DNA of 64,000 bases from Pseudopedobacter sp. Lineage in GTDB: Bacteria > Bacteroidota > Bacteroidia > Sphingobacteriales > Sphingobacteriaceae. This document shows, one piece after another, positions 18,912 through 27,819 of this stretch. The stretch covers positions 1 through 64,000 of the forward strand of contig JACMOI010000040.1 of NCBI GenBank assembly GCA_014378105.1, read 5' to 3'. The position numbers were made by a program, and so were the translations under genes. Each line of letters starts with the position of its first letter. Position 1 is the first letter of the stretch. The notes below the pieces were generated by a model. That model did not search any database. It was given only the letters and a program-made list of their open reading frames with translations, and was not told where the DNA came from.

Positions 18912-19838
18912 ATGACGACACTTTCATTTCTATTCGGAGCCGATCCAATTCTATATGAACAAATATTAAATCTTAAAAAAAATGCTCCCAACCTAATTAT
19001 TTATGCCATACCTGTGATGGCGATACTCACTCTTACAGAAATCATTTATTCATGGAGAAAACAGAAAAAAAATTATCCTTTAAAAGAAACTTTAGGCTCC
19101 ACCGTCACTGGTTTAGTGAACGTTGGATTAGGTTTAATTATAAAAGTTGGACTTTTATATACTGCCATTTGGATTTACAACTTTGTTCCATGGCGAATGG
19201 AATTAAATTGGTGGACAGCGATACCTTGTTATATATTATTTGATTTATGCAGTTATTGGTCGCATAGAATATCGCACCAAAATCGTTTTTTTTGGGCTAC
19301 CCACATCATTCATCACTCAGCCGAGAATTATAACCTCTCAGTTTCATTTAGATTGAGCTGGGTACAAAATATTAAAACGATATTTTTTCTGCCCGTCTTA
19401 TTTATGGGTTTTCATCCGATAATCATTTTTGTAGTAAGCCAGATAAGCGTATTATTTCAATTTTGGGTACATACCGAGTATATTAAAAAGTTGCCTAAAG
19501 TTTTTGAATATATTCTGGCAACTCCTTCCAACCATCGGGTTCATCATGGTTGTCAAGAAAAGTACTTAGATAAAAACTATGCAGCAACTTTTATTTTTTG
19601 GGATCGGATGTTTGGCACCTATCAAAAGGAAGAAGAAAGACCGGATTATGGCTTAACTAAAAAAATTGGAGATCGCTTTAATCCTATATTTTTAAATTTT
19701 CATGAGTATAAGGATATGGCTACAGATATAAAGAATGCAAAAGGCCTTAAAAGAAAAATTTTCTTTCTGTTTGGCAGTCCAACTGATATTTATATTGAAA
19801 AGATGAAAAAACAAGAAAAAGAAAATATTGCTGCTTAA
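18912..19838 (+). CDS. Fatty acid hydroxylase / sterol desaturase superfamily membrane protein
   Basis: A 308-residue integral membrane di-iron enzyme. Four or five hydrophobic segments surround the eight-histidine cluster of the superfamily: HRISH at 118-122, HIIHH at 131-135, a lone His in FWVHTEYIKK, and NHRVHHG near residue 210. Such enzymes hydroxylate or desaturate lipids, including sterols, carotenoids and fatty acids, using O2. The substrate cannot be told from sequence; bacterial members often act on carotenoids, ornithine lipids or ether lipids. It starts at an ATG after a 140-base spacer from the divergent alaS and has no obvious operon partner. Confidence 0.85.
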   Translation: MTTLSFLFGADPILYEQILNLKKNAPNLIIYAIPVMAILTLTEIIYSWRKQKKNYPLKETLGSTVTGLVNVGLGLIIKVGLLYTAIWIYNFVPWRMELNWWTAIPCYILFDLCSYWSHRISHQNRFFWATHIIHHSAENYNLSVSFRLSWVQNIKTIFFLPVLFMGFHPIIIFVVSQISVLFQFWVHTEYIKKLPKVFEYILATPSNHRVHHGCQEKYLDKNYAATFIFWDRMFGTYQKEEERPDYGLTKKIGDRFNPIFLNFHEYKDMATDIKNAKGLKRKIFFLFGSPTDIYIEKMKKQEKENIAA

Positions 19839-19971
19839 AAGAACATTTAACAATTTATTGAATGCGAAATAGTATATCTCTAGTGCTACAAAAGACTATT
19901 TAAAACTTAAAAAAATATTTGGCACAGTTTTGACGTATATCTTAACATATATTTAAACTAAAAATAAAGTA

Positions 19972-20385
19972 ATGAAAAAGTTAATTGGAATTATTTTGAT
20001 AGCAGCTAGTCTAGCTGCTTGTAATAATAAATACAAAGCAAGTTCAGATGAAAGAGCAGATTCTATTAAGATGATGAAAGATAGTTTGAAATTAGATAGC
20101 TTTAAAAGGGCTGAAGTAGCAAAAACCGAAGCGAAGAAAGAGGCTGCTGCAAGACCTGTCATAGTAAATCATTATTCTACAACTCAAGCAGCCCCTGTAG
20201 AACGTAAAAATGGTTGGAGTTCTGCAGCTAAAGGCGCCGTTATTGGAGGTGTTGCTGGTGCTGGTGCTGGTGCTCTAATAGATAAAAATACGGGTAGAGG
20301 TGCTATTGTTGGTGCTGCTGCTGGTGCCGGTGCAGGTTACCTAATTGGTAGAGGCAACGATAAAAAAACTGGAAGAGCAAATTAA
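19972..20385 (+). CDS. Small lipoprotein with a glycine-zipper domain
   Basis: A 137-residue predicted lipoprotein: signal MKKLIGIILIAASLAAC with lipobox LAAC at residues 14-17. A charged, Lys/Glu/Ala-rich helical stretch (about 25-55) leads to a glycine zipper (GAVIGGVAGAGAGALIDKN, then GAIVGAAAGAGAGYLIG), a pattern that inserts into or lines membranes. The tandem GGTGCT codons there are explained by the Gly-Ala repeats. Similar YMGG-like proteins are common in Bacteroidota and mostly uncharacterised. It is a single-gene unit closed by a strong terminator. Confidence 0.8.
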   Translation: MKKLIGIILIAASLAACNNKYKASSDERADSIKMMKDSLKLDSFKRAEVAKTEAKKEAAARPVIVNHYSTTQAAPVERKNGWSSAAKGAVIGGVAGAGAGALIDKNTGRGAIVGAAAGAGAGYLIGRGNDKKTGRAN

Positions 20386-20407
20386 AATATATTAAATTAT
20401 TAACTTT

Positions 20408-20440
20408 AAAAGATCAGTCCGTAATGGGCTGATCTTTTTT
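20408..20440 (+). terminator. Terminator after the glycine-zipper lipoprotein
   Basis: Hairpin AAAAGATCAG-TCC / GGG-CTGATCTTTT around the loop GTAAT, with a run of six T at its right side. One internal T-G pair interrupts the stem. Confidence 0.85.
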
Positions 20441-20482
20441 GTTTGCAACATCCTTCTAAATTCGCCGTTAAAGTATTTTTTT

Positions 20483-20490
20483 TACCTTTG
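20483..20490 (+). promoter_or_regulatory. Bacteroidota -7 element before the M23 peptidase operon
   Basis: TACCTTTG matches TAnnTTTG and lies 42 bases before the ATG at 20532. A -33 TTG is not evident at the normal distance. Confidence 0.45.
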
Positions 20491-20531
20491 GTCACTTTAG
20501 TTAATCCTTGTAATTTATTAATTATCAATTC

Positions 20532-21500
20532 ATGGCAAAAACAAAATACTATTTTAATTCTCAAACACTTAAATATGAAAAGGTTAAATTAAGTTGGGGA
20601 GTTAGAATACTAAAAGGTTTAGGATTCCTATCTACAGCTTTAGTTTTTTCATTTGTTATCATTGCATTTGCATATACATTTTTAGATTCTCCAAAAGAAA
20701 AGAAACTAAAAAGAGAAATTGGTGCTCTTAATCTTCAATATAATATTTTAAAGGGTAGATTGAAACAGATAGATGTTGTAATGGGCGATTTGCAACAAAG
20801 AGATGATAATATCTACAGAGTTATTTTTGAGGCAGAACCCATTCCTTCAGATGTGAGAAAAGCTGGTTTTGGGGGAATCAACAGATACAAAAATTTAGAA
20901 AATTATAACTCGTCTAAACTTATGGTAGAGACTACCAAGAAACTAGATGTAATATCGAAAGAAATGTATATCCAATCTAAATCATACGATGAGTTAGCTA
21001 AAACTGTAGCGTCAAAAGGTAAAATGATGGCTTCTATACCAGCTGTACAGCCTATTGACAGCAGAAAACTAAGAGGCTCAATTTCTGGATTTGGTTATCG
21101 CATGCACCCCATTTATAAAATTAGAAAAATGCATGAGGGATTAGACTTCGCTGCTCCTATTGGAACTCCTATTTATGCAACTGGTGATGGTGTTGTTATT
21201 GCAGCTGGAGGAGAAAGAGGTTATGGCAATAGAATTATGATCAGCCATGGTTATGGTTATGTTACAAAATATGCTCACATGAGCAAGTTTAAGGCAAAGA
21301 AAGGTCAAAGAGTTCATCGTGGGGATGTGATTGGATATGTTGGAAATACAGGAGCTTCAACTGGTCCTCACTGCCATTACGAGGTAATTAAGAATGGAAA
21401 ACAAATTAATCCAATAAATTTCTTCTTTAATGATTTAAGTCCTTCCGAATACATGACCATGTTAGAAGTTGCATCAAGAGAGAACCAATCATTAGATTAA
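20532..21500 (+). CDS. M23-family (LytM-type) peptidoglycan endopeptidase, membrane anchored
   Basis: A 322-residue envelope protein: cytoplasmic N-terminus, one transmembrane helix at about 33-51, a coiled coil at about 56-90, and a C-terminal LytM domain. The zinc site is complete: His201 and Asp205 in HEGLDFAAP, and HCH at 280-282 with the second His as ligand; His249 in TKYAHM is the expected catalytic His. It is therefore likely an active endopeptidase cutting peptide cross-links, not a degenerate EnvC/NlpD-like activator. It heads a four-gene unit with a MerR-type regulator, an AI-2E-family permease and a lipid kinase. Confidence 0.93.
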   Translation: MAKTKYYFNSQTLKYEKVKLSWGVRILKGLGFLSTALVFSFVIIAFAYTFLDSPKEKKLKREIGALNLQYNILKGRLKQIDVVMGDLQQRDDNIYRVIFEAEPIPSDVRKAGFGGINRYKNLENYNSSKLMVETTKKLDVISKEMYIQSKSYDELAKTVASKGKMMASIPAVQPIDSRKLRGSISGFGYRMHPIYKIRKMHEGLDFAAPIGTPIYATGDGVVIAAGGERGYGNRIMISHGYGYVTKYAHMSKFKAKKGQRVHRGDVIGYVGNTGASTGPHCHYEVIKNGKQINPINFFFNDLSPSEYMTMLEVASRENQSLD

Positions 21501-21525
21501 TATCAGTCAATCTTAATCATATCAA

Positions 21526-21861
21526 ATGCCATATAAAGAAAGAGAAATTAATAAACTATACTACCCAATTGGCGAAGTAGCTGATATGTTTGAAGTGAAT
21601 GCATCATTGATAAGATTCTACGAAAAAGAATTTGAGATTTTGCAACCTAAAAAAAATGCAAAGGGTAATCGCTTATTTAGACCAGAGGATATTGATAATC
21701 TTAAGATTATTTTTCATTTGATTAAAGATAAAGGATTTACAATACAAGGTGCCAAAGAGCACTTGAAAAGTAATAAAAACGAGGTTTTAGATCAGCAAAA
21801 GGTGGTTGACTCTTTAAAGAAAATCAAATCTTTTATGCTAGAACTAAAAGATCAACTTTAA
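21526..21861 (+). CDS. MerR-family DNA-binding regulator, small
   Basis: A 111-residue protein with an N-terminal winged helix typical of MerR (YYPIGEVADMFEVNASLIRFYEKEFEILQPKK, shortened here to its HTH core) and a predicted coiled-coil dimerisation helix at the C-terminus. No Cys pair or drug-binding domain follows, so no effector can be suggested. It begins 25 bases after the M23 peptidase stop and precedes the AI-2E-family gene by 12 bases. Co-transcription suggests it acts on envelope-related genes, but that is only context. Confidence 0.85.
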   Translation: MPYKEREINKLYYPIGEVADMFEVNASLIRFYEKEFEILQPKKNAKGNRLFRPEDIDNLKIIFHLIKDKGFTIQGAKEHLKSNKNEVLDQQKVVDSLKKIKSFMLELKDQL

Positions 21862-21873
21862 TCATTCTTTTAC

Positions 21874-22947
21874 ATGGATAAAATCATTCTATCTAAACTA
21901 GATTATATCTATAAACTATTTTTCATCATTGCTTTAGTAGTTTTTATTTTAATTTGGGCTGGAGATTTGGTGATTCCAATGTTAATTGGCGGTTTTATTG
22001 CTTTTTCATTGATACTTGTTAACCAATGGTTAGAGCGAAAGAAAGTCCCTAGGATACTCGCTATTTCTCTTTCCCTACTTACTTTTATTGGTATTATTGG
22101 TTTGTTCACTTATCTAGTTAGCATCCAATTAACAGACCTCGTAAAAAACCTACCTAATCTTCAGGAAAGAGTTAATTTATTGTTGGAAAAAACTCATCAT
22201 TTTATAGAAGATAAATTTGGGTTAAATATTAAAGAGCAAGAATCTATTTTTCAAAACGGGGTTAATAATGCTTCCTCTTATATTAGTACTCTATTATTAT
22301 CTACATCAGGAGTCATTGCAACTATAGTACAAATCCCTGTTTATGTTTTCCTATTCTTGCTATATCGTAATAATTTTAAGGATGTGTTAATTAGCTATTT
22401 TCCAGTTAAAAAGAAAGATAAAAAAAGTTGGATTCAGCAAGTTAAAAACGTCATACAAGGTTATGTTTCGGGAATGTCCCTAGTTATTTTTACCATTGCT
22501 ATATTAAACTGTATCGGTTTACTTATTTTGGGAATTCCTTACGCCATTTTTTTTGGTGTATTCTCTGCTGTGTTGACCATTATTCCATACATCGGAAATT
22601 TCATTGGTTGCTCATTACCAGTTCTAATGGCTTTAATTACTAAAGATAGTTCTTGGTATGCTATTGGCGTCATTGGCGTTTATATATTTATTCAGTTTTT
22701 AGAACGAAATATCATTACCCCTAAAATAATGGGTAATAAAGTAAGTATTAACGCCTTGGGAGCGATAATTGCCTTAGTAATTGGTGGGAAAATTTTAGGA
22801 ATAGCTGGAATGATTATCGCTATACCAGCCATGGGGGTTTTAAAAGTAATACTATCTCATTCTAATCATTTAAAGCCAATTACTTTATTAATGGATGATA
22901 TGGACAGTAAATTTAATCCTGAAGAGGATGATCTATTGGAAGACTAA
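21874..22947 (+). CDS. AI-2E family transporter
   Basis: A 357-residue polytopic membrane protein with about seven or eight hydrophobic segments. Two pairs of helices at the N-terminus, an amphipathic middle (LVKNLPNLQERVNLLLEKTHHFIEDKFG), and the conserved C-terminal block YIGNFIGCSLPVLMALITK followed by FIQFLERNIITPKIMG are diagnostic of this family (YdiK/PerM/TqsA). Despite the name, few members move autoinducer-2; several are ion antiporters. Its stop codon overlaps the start of the next gene (lipid kinase) by one base. Confidence 0.88.
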   Translation: MDKIILSKLDYIYKLFFIIALVVFILIWAGDLVIPMLIGGFIAFSLILVNQWLERKKVPRILAISLSLLTFIGIIGLFTYLVSIQLTDLVKNLPNLQERVNLLLEKTHHFIEDKFGLNIKEQESIFQNGVNNASSYISTLLLSTSGVIATIVQIPVYVFLFLLYRNNFKDVLISYFPVKKKDKKSWIQQVKNVIQGYVSGMSLVIFTIAILNCIGLLILGIPYAIFFGVFSAVLTIIPYIGNFIGCSLPVLMALITKDSSWYAIGVIGVYIFIQFLERNIITPKIMGNKVSINALGAIIALVIGGKILGIAGMIIAIPAMGVLKVILSHSNHLKPITLLMDDMDSKFNPEEDDLLED

Positions 22948-23855
22948 TGTCAGCTAAAAAAGTATTATTTGTTATTAACAAAAAAGCAGGATTACAAAGT
23001 AAGGTTGATATTGAAAAAATAATCAGCAATGCTGCCAAAAAGCTACATTTTCAATTTTTTATTTATAAAATGAATAATGGTGATGTAATTGCTGAAATTA
23101 AAAATGAAATAAAGATTTATCAACCTGATATTGTAGCCGCTGTAGGTGGCGATGGGACAGTAAATTTAATTTCCCAAATTATCCAACAGACTGATATTTC
23201 TTTATTGATTATCCCAATGGGATCCGCCAATGGGATGGCTAAAGAACTTCAAATTCCTATTCAAATTAAAGATTGCTTAGCATTAATTGTTTCTGGAAAA
23301 GAAAAGAAAATTGATTTACTAAAAGTAAATGATGAAATATCTATTCATTTAGCTGATGTAGGGCTAAATGCTCGAATTGTAAAACGCTTTCAATTAGATA
23401 GTAAAAGAGGATTATTAACCTATGCTAAACACCTATTTTTCGAAGTATTTGTACTAAAGAGAACTAATTTTAGCATCATGATTAAGGGAAAGAAAAGACG
23501 AGTTAAAGCTGTCTCTCTAACTTTTGCAAATGCAACTCAATATGGTACTGGAGCAGTTATTAATCCTGATGGAAAGTTAAATGATGGTCTTTTCGAAATA
23601 TGTATTGTAAAACCTTTTCCAAAATATGAGTTAATCAAGATTACTTTTCAAATGTTTAGGAGGACGCTTAAATATTCTAATTTTTTTGAAGTCATACAAT
23701 GTAAGGAGGCTCGAGTTAAATCGCAAAGAGCTACTTTATTACAGATTGATGGTGAAGTAATTGGGAAAGTTAAAGAGATTAATTTGACTTGTTTACCTGT
23801 CGCTTTAAAAGTACTTATTCCAAATCATCTACAGCATCCAACCCTCATAAACTAA
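22947..23855 (+). CDS. Diacylglycerol/lipid kinase of the YegS/BmrU type
   Basis: A 302-residue soluble lipid kinase. The nucleotide-binding glycine motif is visible as VAAVGGDGTVNLISQ near residue 68, and GSANGMAKELQIP corresponds to the GTxNDFA-like loop of the family. The C-terminal beta-rich part ends LLQIDGEVIGKVKEINLTCLP, the usual DGE motif. Members phosphorylate diacylglycerol or related lipids. It is the last gene of the M23/MerR/AI-2E unit and overlaps the converging phosphatase gene by 27 bases. Confidence 0.9.
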   Translation: MSAKKVLFVINKKAGLQSKVDIEKIISNAAKKLHFQFFIYKMNNGDVIAEIKNEIKIYQPDIVAAVGGDGTVNLISQIIQQTDISLLIIPMGSANGMAKELQIPIQIKDCLALIVSGKEKKIDLLKVNDEISIHLADVGLNARIVKRFQLDSKRGLLTYAKHLFFEVFVLKRTNFSIMIKGKKRRVKAVSLTFANATQYGTGAVINPDGKLNDGLFEICIVKPFPKYELIKITFQMFRRTLKYSNFFEVIQCKEARVKSQRATLLQIDGEVIGKVKEINLTCLPVALKVLIPNHLQHPTLIN

Positions 23856-24881
23856 CTCACCTTTTTTGTTGCCCTCTTCAACTATCCAAGCTTCTGCTTT
23901 CGCCTTATTCTCTTTATAAAATTTAATCTTAAAAAAACCTTTTGCCGAAATTCCAAAACGCGAATGCTTACTATCTAAAACATAAGTAGCTTTTGAAGCT
24001 GCTCCGCTAATGATATAATTATTTTGATATTTCTCTATAAATTGCAAGTTGTGCTCGTGTCCGGCTGCGTAAATTAATCCAGGGTATTTTCTAAAAATCT
24101 CTTTTAATCGTTTTCTTAAAATTTTAAATCTTGGATGCGATAAATCTTCTCTGGCGCCAAAGTATTTGCGGTATAGTGGTAATAATGATCCTAAAAATGG
24201 TATAGGTAAATAAGCTCTTTTTTTATAAAGTGTAAGCGGAAATAAATGATGCTTGAATTTATATCTCCCTCCATGTAAAGAGTAGCTATAAATAGGATAA
24301 TGACCTATAATCAGGATTCTTTTATGCTTATTCCGCTCTAAAATTTCTTCTAGCTGCGTGAAAAAATCTTCTTCATGCTCAATTCCACATCCTTCATGAG
24401 CACCAATGGGTCTAAATCCTTTCTGAATCCACCATTGAGTGTTTATGGCAATCATTACTAAATCCTCGTCTAAATTGATTTCTTTTGGCCCAGGACAACC
24501 ATTTTCCGGAATAAAAACATCTGGTTGATGAAAAAGCTTTTGAATGTATTTCTCTTGTCTTAATACATATTCGATTCCATCTTCCTTCCCTTTATTCCAA
24601 TCATGATTTCCAGAAATAAAATATACTTGACCAGGGAAATTTTCAACTGATTGATGATAAATTTGTACTACTTTTTCAGCATCTGCTCTAAGTGGATCAT
24701 TTTCTGGAGGTAATCCTTTTGGATAGATATTGTCTCCCAAAAAAACAACGGCTGAATTAGTTTTAGTTGGCAAGTGAGCTTTTATCATTTCTATCAATTC
24801 ATCAGGCTGATTTCTTTTTATATTTCCAGAATCTCCAATTAAAATAACTTCGAAAACTTCTTCTTGCTGTTGCATACTCAT
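23829..24881 (-). CDS. Calcineurin-like metallophosphoesterase
   Basis: A 350-residue protein with the five metallophosphoesterase motifs: GDSGN near residue 17, FLGDNIYPKG, SGNHDWNKG, IIGHYPIYS and AAGHEHNLQ. Two metal ions would be bound by their Asp, Asn and His residues. The fold resembles purple-acid-phosphatase-like enzymes of Bacteroidota, which are usually exported, but this one has no N-terminal signal peptide (MSMQQQEEVFEVILIGDSG). It could be cytoplasmic. Its 3' end lies within the converging lipid kinase gene. Confidence 0.85.
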   Translation of the reverse strand: MSMQQQEEVFEVILIGDSGNIKRNQPDELIEMIKAHLPTKTNSAVVFLGDNIYPKGLPPENDPLRADAEKVVQIYHQSVENFPGQVYFISGNHDWNKGKEDGIEYVLRQEKYIQKLFHQPDVFIPENGCPGPKEINLDEDLVMIAINTQWWIQKGFRPIGAHEGCGIEHEEDFFTQLEEILERNKHKRILIIGHYPIYSYSLHGGRYKFKHHLFPLTLYKKRAYLPIPFLGSLLPLYRKYFGAREDLSHPRFKILRKRLKEIFRKYPGLIYAAGHEHNLQFIEKYQNNYIISGAASKATYVLDSKHSRFGISAKGFFKIKFYKENKAKAEAWIVEEGNKKGELVYEGWML

Positions 24882-24968
24882 TTAACCTACAAAAATTTAA
24901 CCGAAACTCTAAAATACTTGCGATAATTTAAAAATGATTACCTATTTTCATATTATAAAATATGATCT

Positions 24969-25769
24969 ATGAATAAAATCTACCCTTTTATTCTTTTGTT
25001 AGTTTTATCATATCCTGCTTTTTGTCAGGTTAATTATGGACCCAGAATAGCTTCATTAGCAAATGCTGGCGTTGCTTTGCAAGATGTTTGGTGTGCACAA
25101 AATAATCAGGCTGGCTTAGCCAAAATAGAAAGACCACAAATTTCTATGGCTTATGAAAGTAGATTTGGTGTAAAAGAATTAAGCACAAAATCTGCCGTTT
25201 TTGCCTTACCATTCAAAAGTTATGTCATTTCGGCTTCTTTCACTTCTTATGGTGTAGAAAGTTATGCAGAAACAAAAACTGGGTTAAGTTTAGCCAAAAA
25301 ATTTGGTGATAACCTTCATTTAGCAGTCAACGCCAATTACCATCAAATTAACATCACCAATTATGGAAACAGAAGCACTTTTTCTGTTGAAGCAGGCATT
25401 CAGTACGAAGTAACACCTAATTTATGGTTAGCATCGCATATTGCAAATCCAAATCAAAGTAAATACGGCAAAAACACAGATCAAATTATTCCGCCTCATA
25501 TACGTTTTGGAGCAAATTACATATTCTCTAAACAGTTGATGATTTGTACGGAAATTGAGAAAATATTAGATGGGAATACCGATTTTAAAACCGGCATAGA
25601 ATACAAAATAGTCGACTTCTTATCTTTAAGAGGTGGAATAAGTGTAAACACATTTAAGCAATATGCTGGTTTCGGCTTAAATTATCAAAAAATAGCATTT
25701 GATTTTGCAGTTTCTTCCCATCCAGTATTAGGTTATTCTCCACAAATTTCATTAAGTTATGAATTCTAG
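24969..25769 (+). CDS. Predicted outer-membrane beta-barrel protein
   Basis: A 266-residue exported protein. The signal peptide (MNKIYPFILLLVLSYPAFC) ends in FCQ, and the remainder alternates polar and aromatic residues as in small outer-membrane barrels; it ends ISLSYEF, a C-terminal Phe typical of barrels inserted by the BAM machinery. NAGVALQDVWCAQNNQAGLA near the N-terminus resembles the start of PorV/FadL-like Bacteroidota barrels. It overlaps the next barrel gene by 11 bases, so the two and ComEC form one unit. Function unknown. Confidence 0.7.
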   Translation: MNKIYPFILLLVLSYPAFCQVNYGPRIASLANAGVALQDVWCAQNNQAGLAKIERPQISMAYESRFGVKELSTKSAVFALPFKSYVISASFTSYGVESYAETKTGLSLAKKFGDNLHLAVNANYHQINITNYGNRSTFSVEAGIQYEVTPNLWLASHIANPNQSKYGKNTDQIIPPHIRFGANYIFSKQLMICTEIEKILDGNTDFKTGIEYKIVDFLSLRGGISVNTFKQYAGFGLNYQKIAFDFAVSSHPVLGYSPQISLSYEF

Positions 25770-27819
25770 GTGGAAAACCATACTGTTTCTATGTATCAAT
25801 TTGATTTTCTTTAAATCTTATGCCCAGCAAACTAATGATCTGGTGATAGAATATATCATAGAGTCAATTGCTGCAAATCAAACTGAAGATTTCGATTATA
25901 CCGAGTTGGTTGATCGCTTAAATTATTATCGAAAGAATAAAATCAATCTAAATAAGACAAACCGTGAGCAATTGCAAGAACTCTATTTCTTAAATCCTTT
26001 ACAAATTAACAACCTTTTAGATCATATTGCAGTCAACGATAAACTGATTCATACATTAGAGTTGCAAAGTATTGATGGATTTGATTTAGAAACGATTAAG
26101 AATCTATTATACTTTGCAGATATCAATACGCCTACAGGTTTTGAGAATTTTTCTTTCAAAAGACTATTTAGAGATGGTAGAAATGATATTTTAATTAGAT
26201 ATAATCGATATTTGGAGCCTCAAATTAGTTATGCTATTCCCAATAACTCTAACAAATCGCGTTATTTAGGTTCTCCTGAAAGAGTCTACACTCGATATCG
26301 ATTCTCATTTAGTAATAACATCCAATTCTCTTTAAATTTAGAAAAAGATGCAGGCGAAAAGTTTTGGAATAATACCAATAACTTAAAAGGACCTGATTTT
26401 GTCTCTGCGAGTTTATATATCAAAGACTTAAGTAAAATTAAGAAATTAGTAATTGGTGACTACGCTTTACAATTTGGACAAGGTTTAACACTTTGGAGCG
26501 GTTTAAGTTTTGGAAAAGGTGCCGATATTTTTACAGTTGCAAAGCAAGATTTAGGTTTAAGACCTTATACATCTGTAAATGAATATTCCTTTTTTAGGGG
26601 GATTTCCACTCAAATTAATTTCGGAAGATTTGATTTTACTCCTTTTATTTCTTTCAATAAACTAGACGCTGGCATTAGCTTAAATCCAATTACCAATGCT
26701 CAGGATATATCTTCTTTACAACAAAGTGGTTTACATCGTACAGAGAATGAGTTAAAGAATAAAAACAGAATTAATCAACAAGTTTTTGGTGGAAATTTAC
26801 AATATAGCGTTCGCAAATTATCCATTGGCTTAACCGGATATCATTCTAAGTATAGTGAGAATTTTGCTCCAGGAACTTCCCTTTATAATCAGTTTAATTT
26901 TTCTGGTAATCAGTTAGATAATGTAGGTATTAATTATAGTTACACCTATCAGAACATCTATTTCTTTGGTGAATTTGCACATAGTTTAGGTAGTGGAATT
27001 GCCTATATCAATGGTCTAATTAGCAGTTTATCACCAGCTGTTTCTATGGTTTTATTTCATCGGAATTACCAAAAAAATTATTACTCTTTCTATAACCAAG
27101 GAATTGGAGAAAGTAGCACAGCGGTAAATGAAAAAGGTTTTTATGGCGGCTTGCAAATTAAACCTGATAGTAAGTTAGAGCTTAATTTCTATGCCGATTT
27201 ATTCAAGTTCCCATGGTTAAAATTTAGGGTTGATGCGCCTTCTACTGGCTTCGATTTATTCAGTCAGCTAAATTTCACACCCAATAAAACCACTCGTTTT
27301 AGTTTAAGATATCAATTCCAAAATAAACAGCAAAATTCTCCCAATTCATCATTTGTTAATAGTTTGGGTTTTGTTAAAAAATCAAATTACAGAGTTGAAT
27401 ATCAATATCAGATTAACAAAACCTTCAGTTTAAGAAACAGAATTGAAATGGTTCAATATCATGAAGAAAATTCACCTTTTCGATATGGTTATTTAGCTTA
27501 TCAGGATATAAATTACAATCCTTTAAGTTCTAAAATATCAGGAAATATGCGTTTTGCATTATTTGATACCGATGGTTTTGATACCAGAATTTACGCTTAT
27601 GAGAACGACGTTTTATATGGTTTTTCAATCCCTGCTTTTCAAAATCAAGGAATTAGATATTATGCCAATGCCCGTTATAATTTAAAAAGAGGAATAGATT
27701 TTTGGGTTCGGTATAGCTATACTCAATATAATAATCAAACAACAGTTGGTTCTGGTTTAGATTTGATTGAAGGAAATCACCGGTCGGAAATAAAAATTCA
27801 ATTGAGATTTCAATTTTAA
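25759..27819 (+). CDS. Helix-hairpin-helix domain protein with C-terminal outer-membrane barrel
   Basis: A 686-residue exported protein. After a signal peptide (FLCINLIFFKSYAQQ) comes a helical region at about 45-135 with two HHH-like units: KINLNKTNREQLQELYFLN recalls the INLNTA-EEL start of ComEA, and LQSIDGFDLETIKNLLYF is a second. The glycine-rich hairpin turn is not conserved. From about residue 145 to the end, repeated amphipathic strands ending in FQF suggest a large outer-membrane barrel. The gene overlaps the barrel gene before it and comEC after it, which hints at DNA or polymer passage over the outer membrane, but this is unproven. Confidence 0.75.
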   Translation: MNSRWKTILFLCINLIFFKSYAQQTNDLVIEYIIESIAANQTEDFDYTELVDRLNYYRKNKINLNKTNREQLQELYFLNPLQINNLLDHIAVNDKLIHTLELQSIDGFDLETIKNLLYFADINTPTGFENFSFKRLFRDGRNDILIRYNRYLEPQISYAIPNNSNKSRYLGSPERVYTRYRFSFSNNIQFSLNLEKDAGEKFWNNTNNLKGPDFVSASLYIKDLSKIKKLVIGDYALQFGQGLTLWSGLSFGKGADIFTVAKQDLGLRPYTSVNEYSFFRGISTQINFGRFDFTPFISFNKLDAGISLNPITNAQDISSLQQSGLHRTENELKNKNRINQQVFGGNLQYSVRKLSIGLTGYHSKYSENFAPGTSLYNQFNFSGNQLDNVGINYSYTYQNIYFFGEFAHSLGSGIAYINGLISSLSPAVSMVLFHRNYQKNYYSFYNQGIGESSTAVNEKGFYGGLQIKPDSKLELNFYADLFKFPWLKFRVDAPSTGFDLFSQLNFTPNKTTRFSLRYQFQNKQQNSPNSSFVNSLGFVKKSNYRVEYQYQINKTFSLRNRIEMVQYHEENSPFRYGYLAYQDINYNPLSSKISGNMRFALFDTDGFDTRIYAYENDVLYGFSIPAFQNQGIRYYANARYNLKRGIDFWVRYSYTQYNNQTTVGSGLDLIEGNHRSEIKIQLRFQF

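Noticed and set aside
20240-20340. Tandem GGTGCT repeats as a microsatellite
   Set aside because: They encode the Gly-Ala glycine zipper of the lipoprotein and are explained by the protein repeat.
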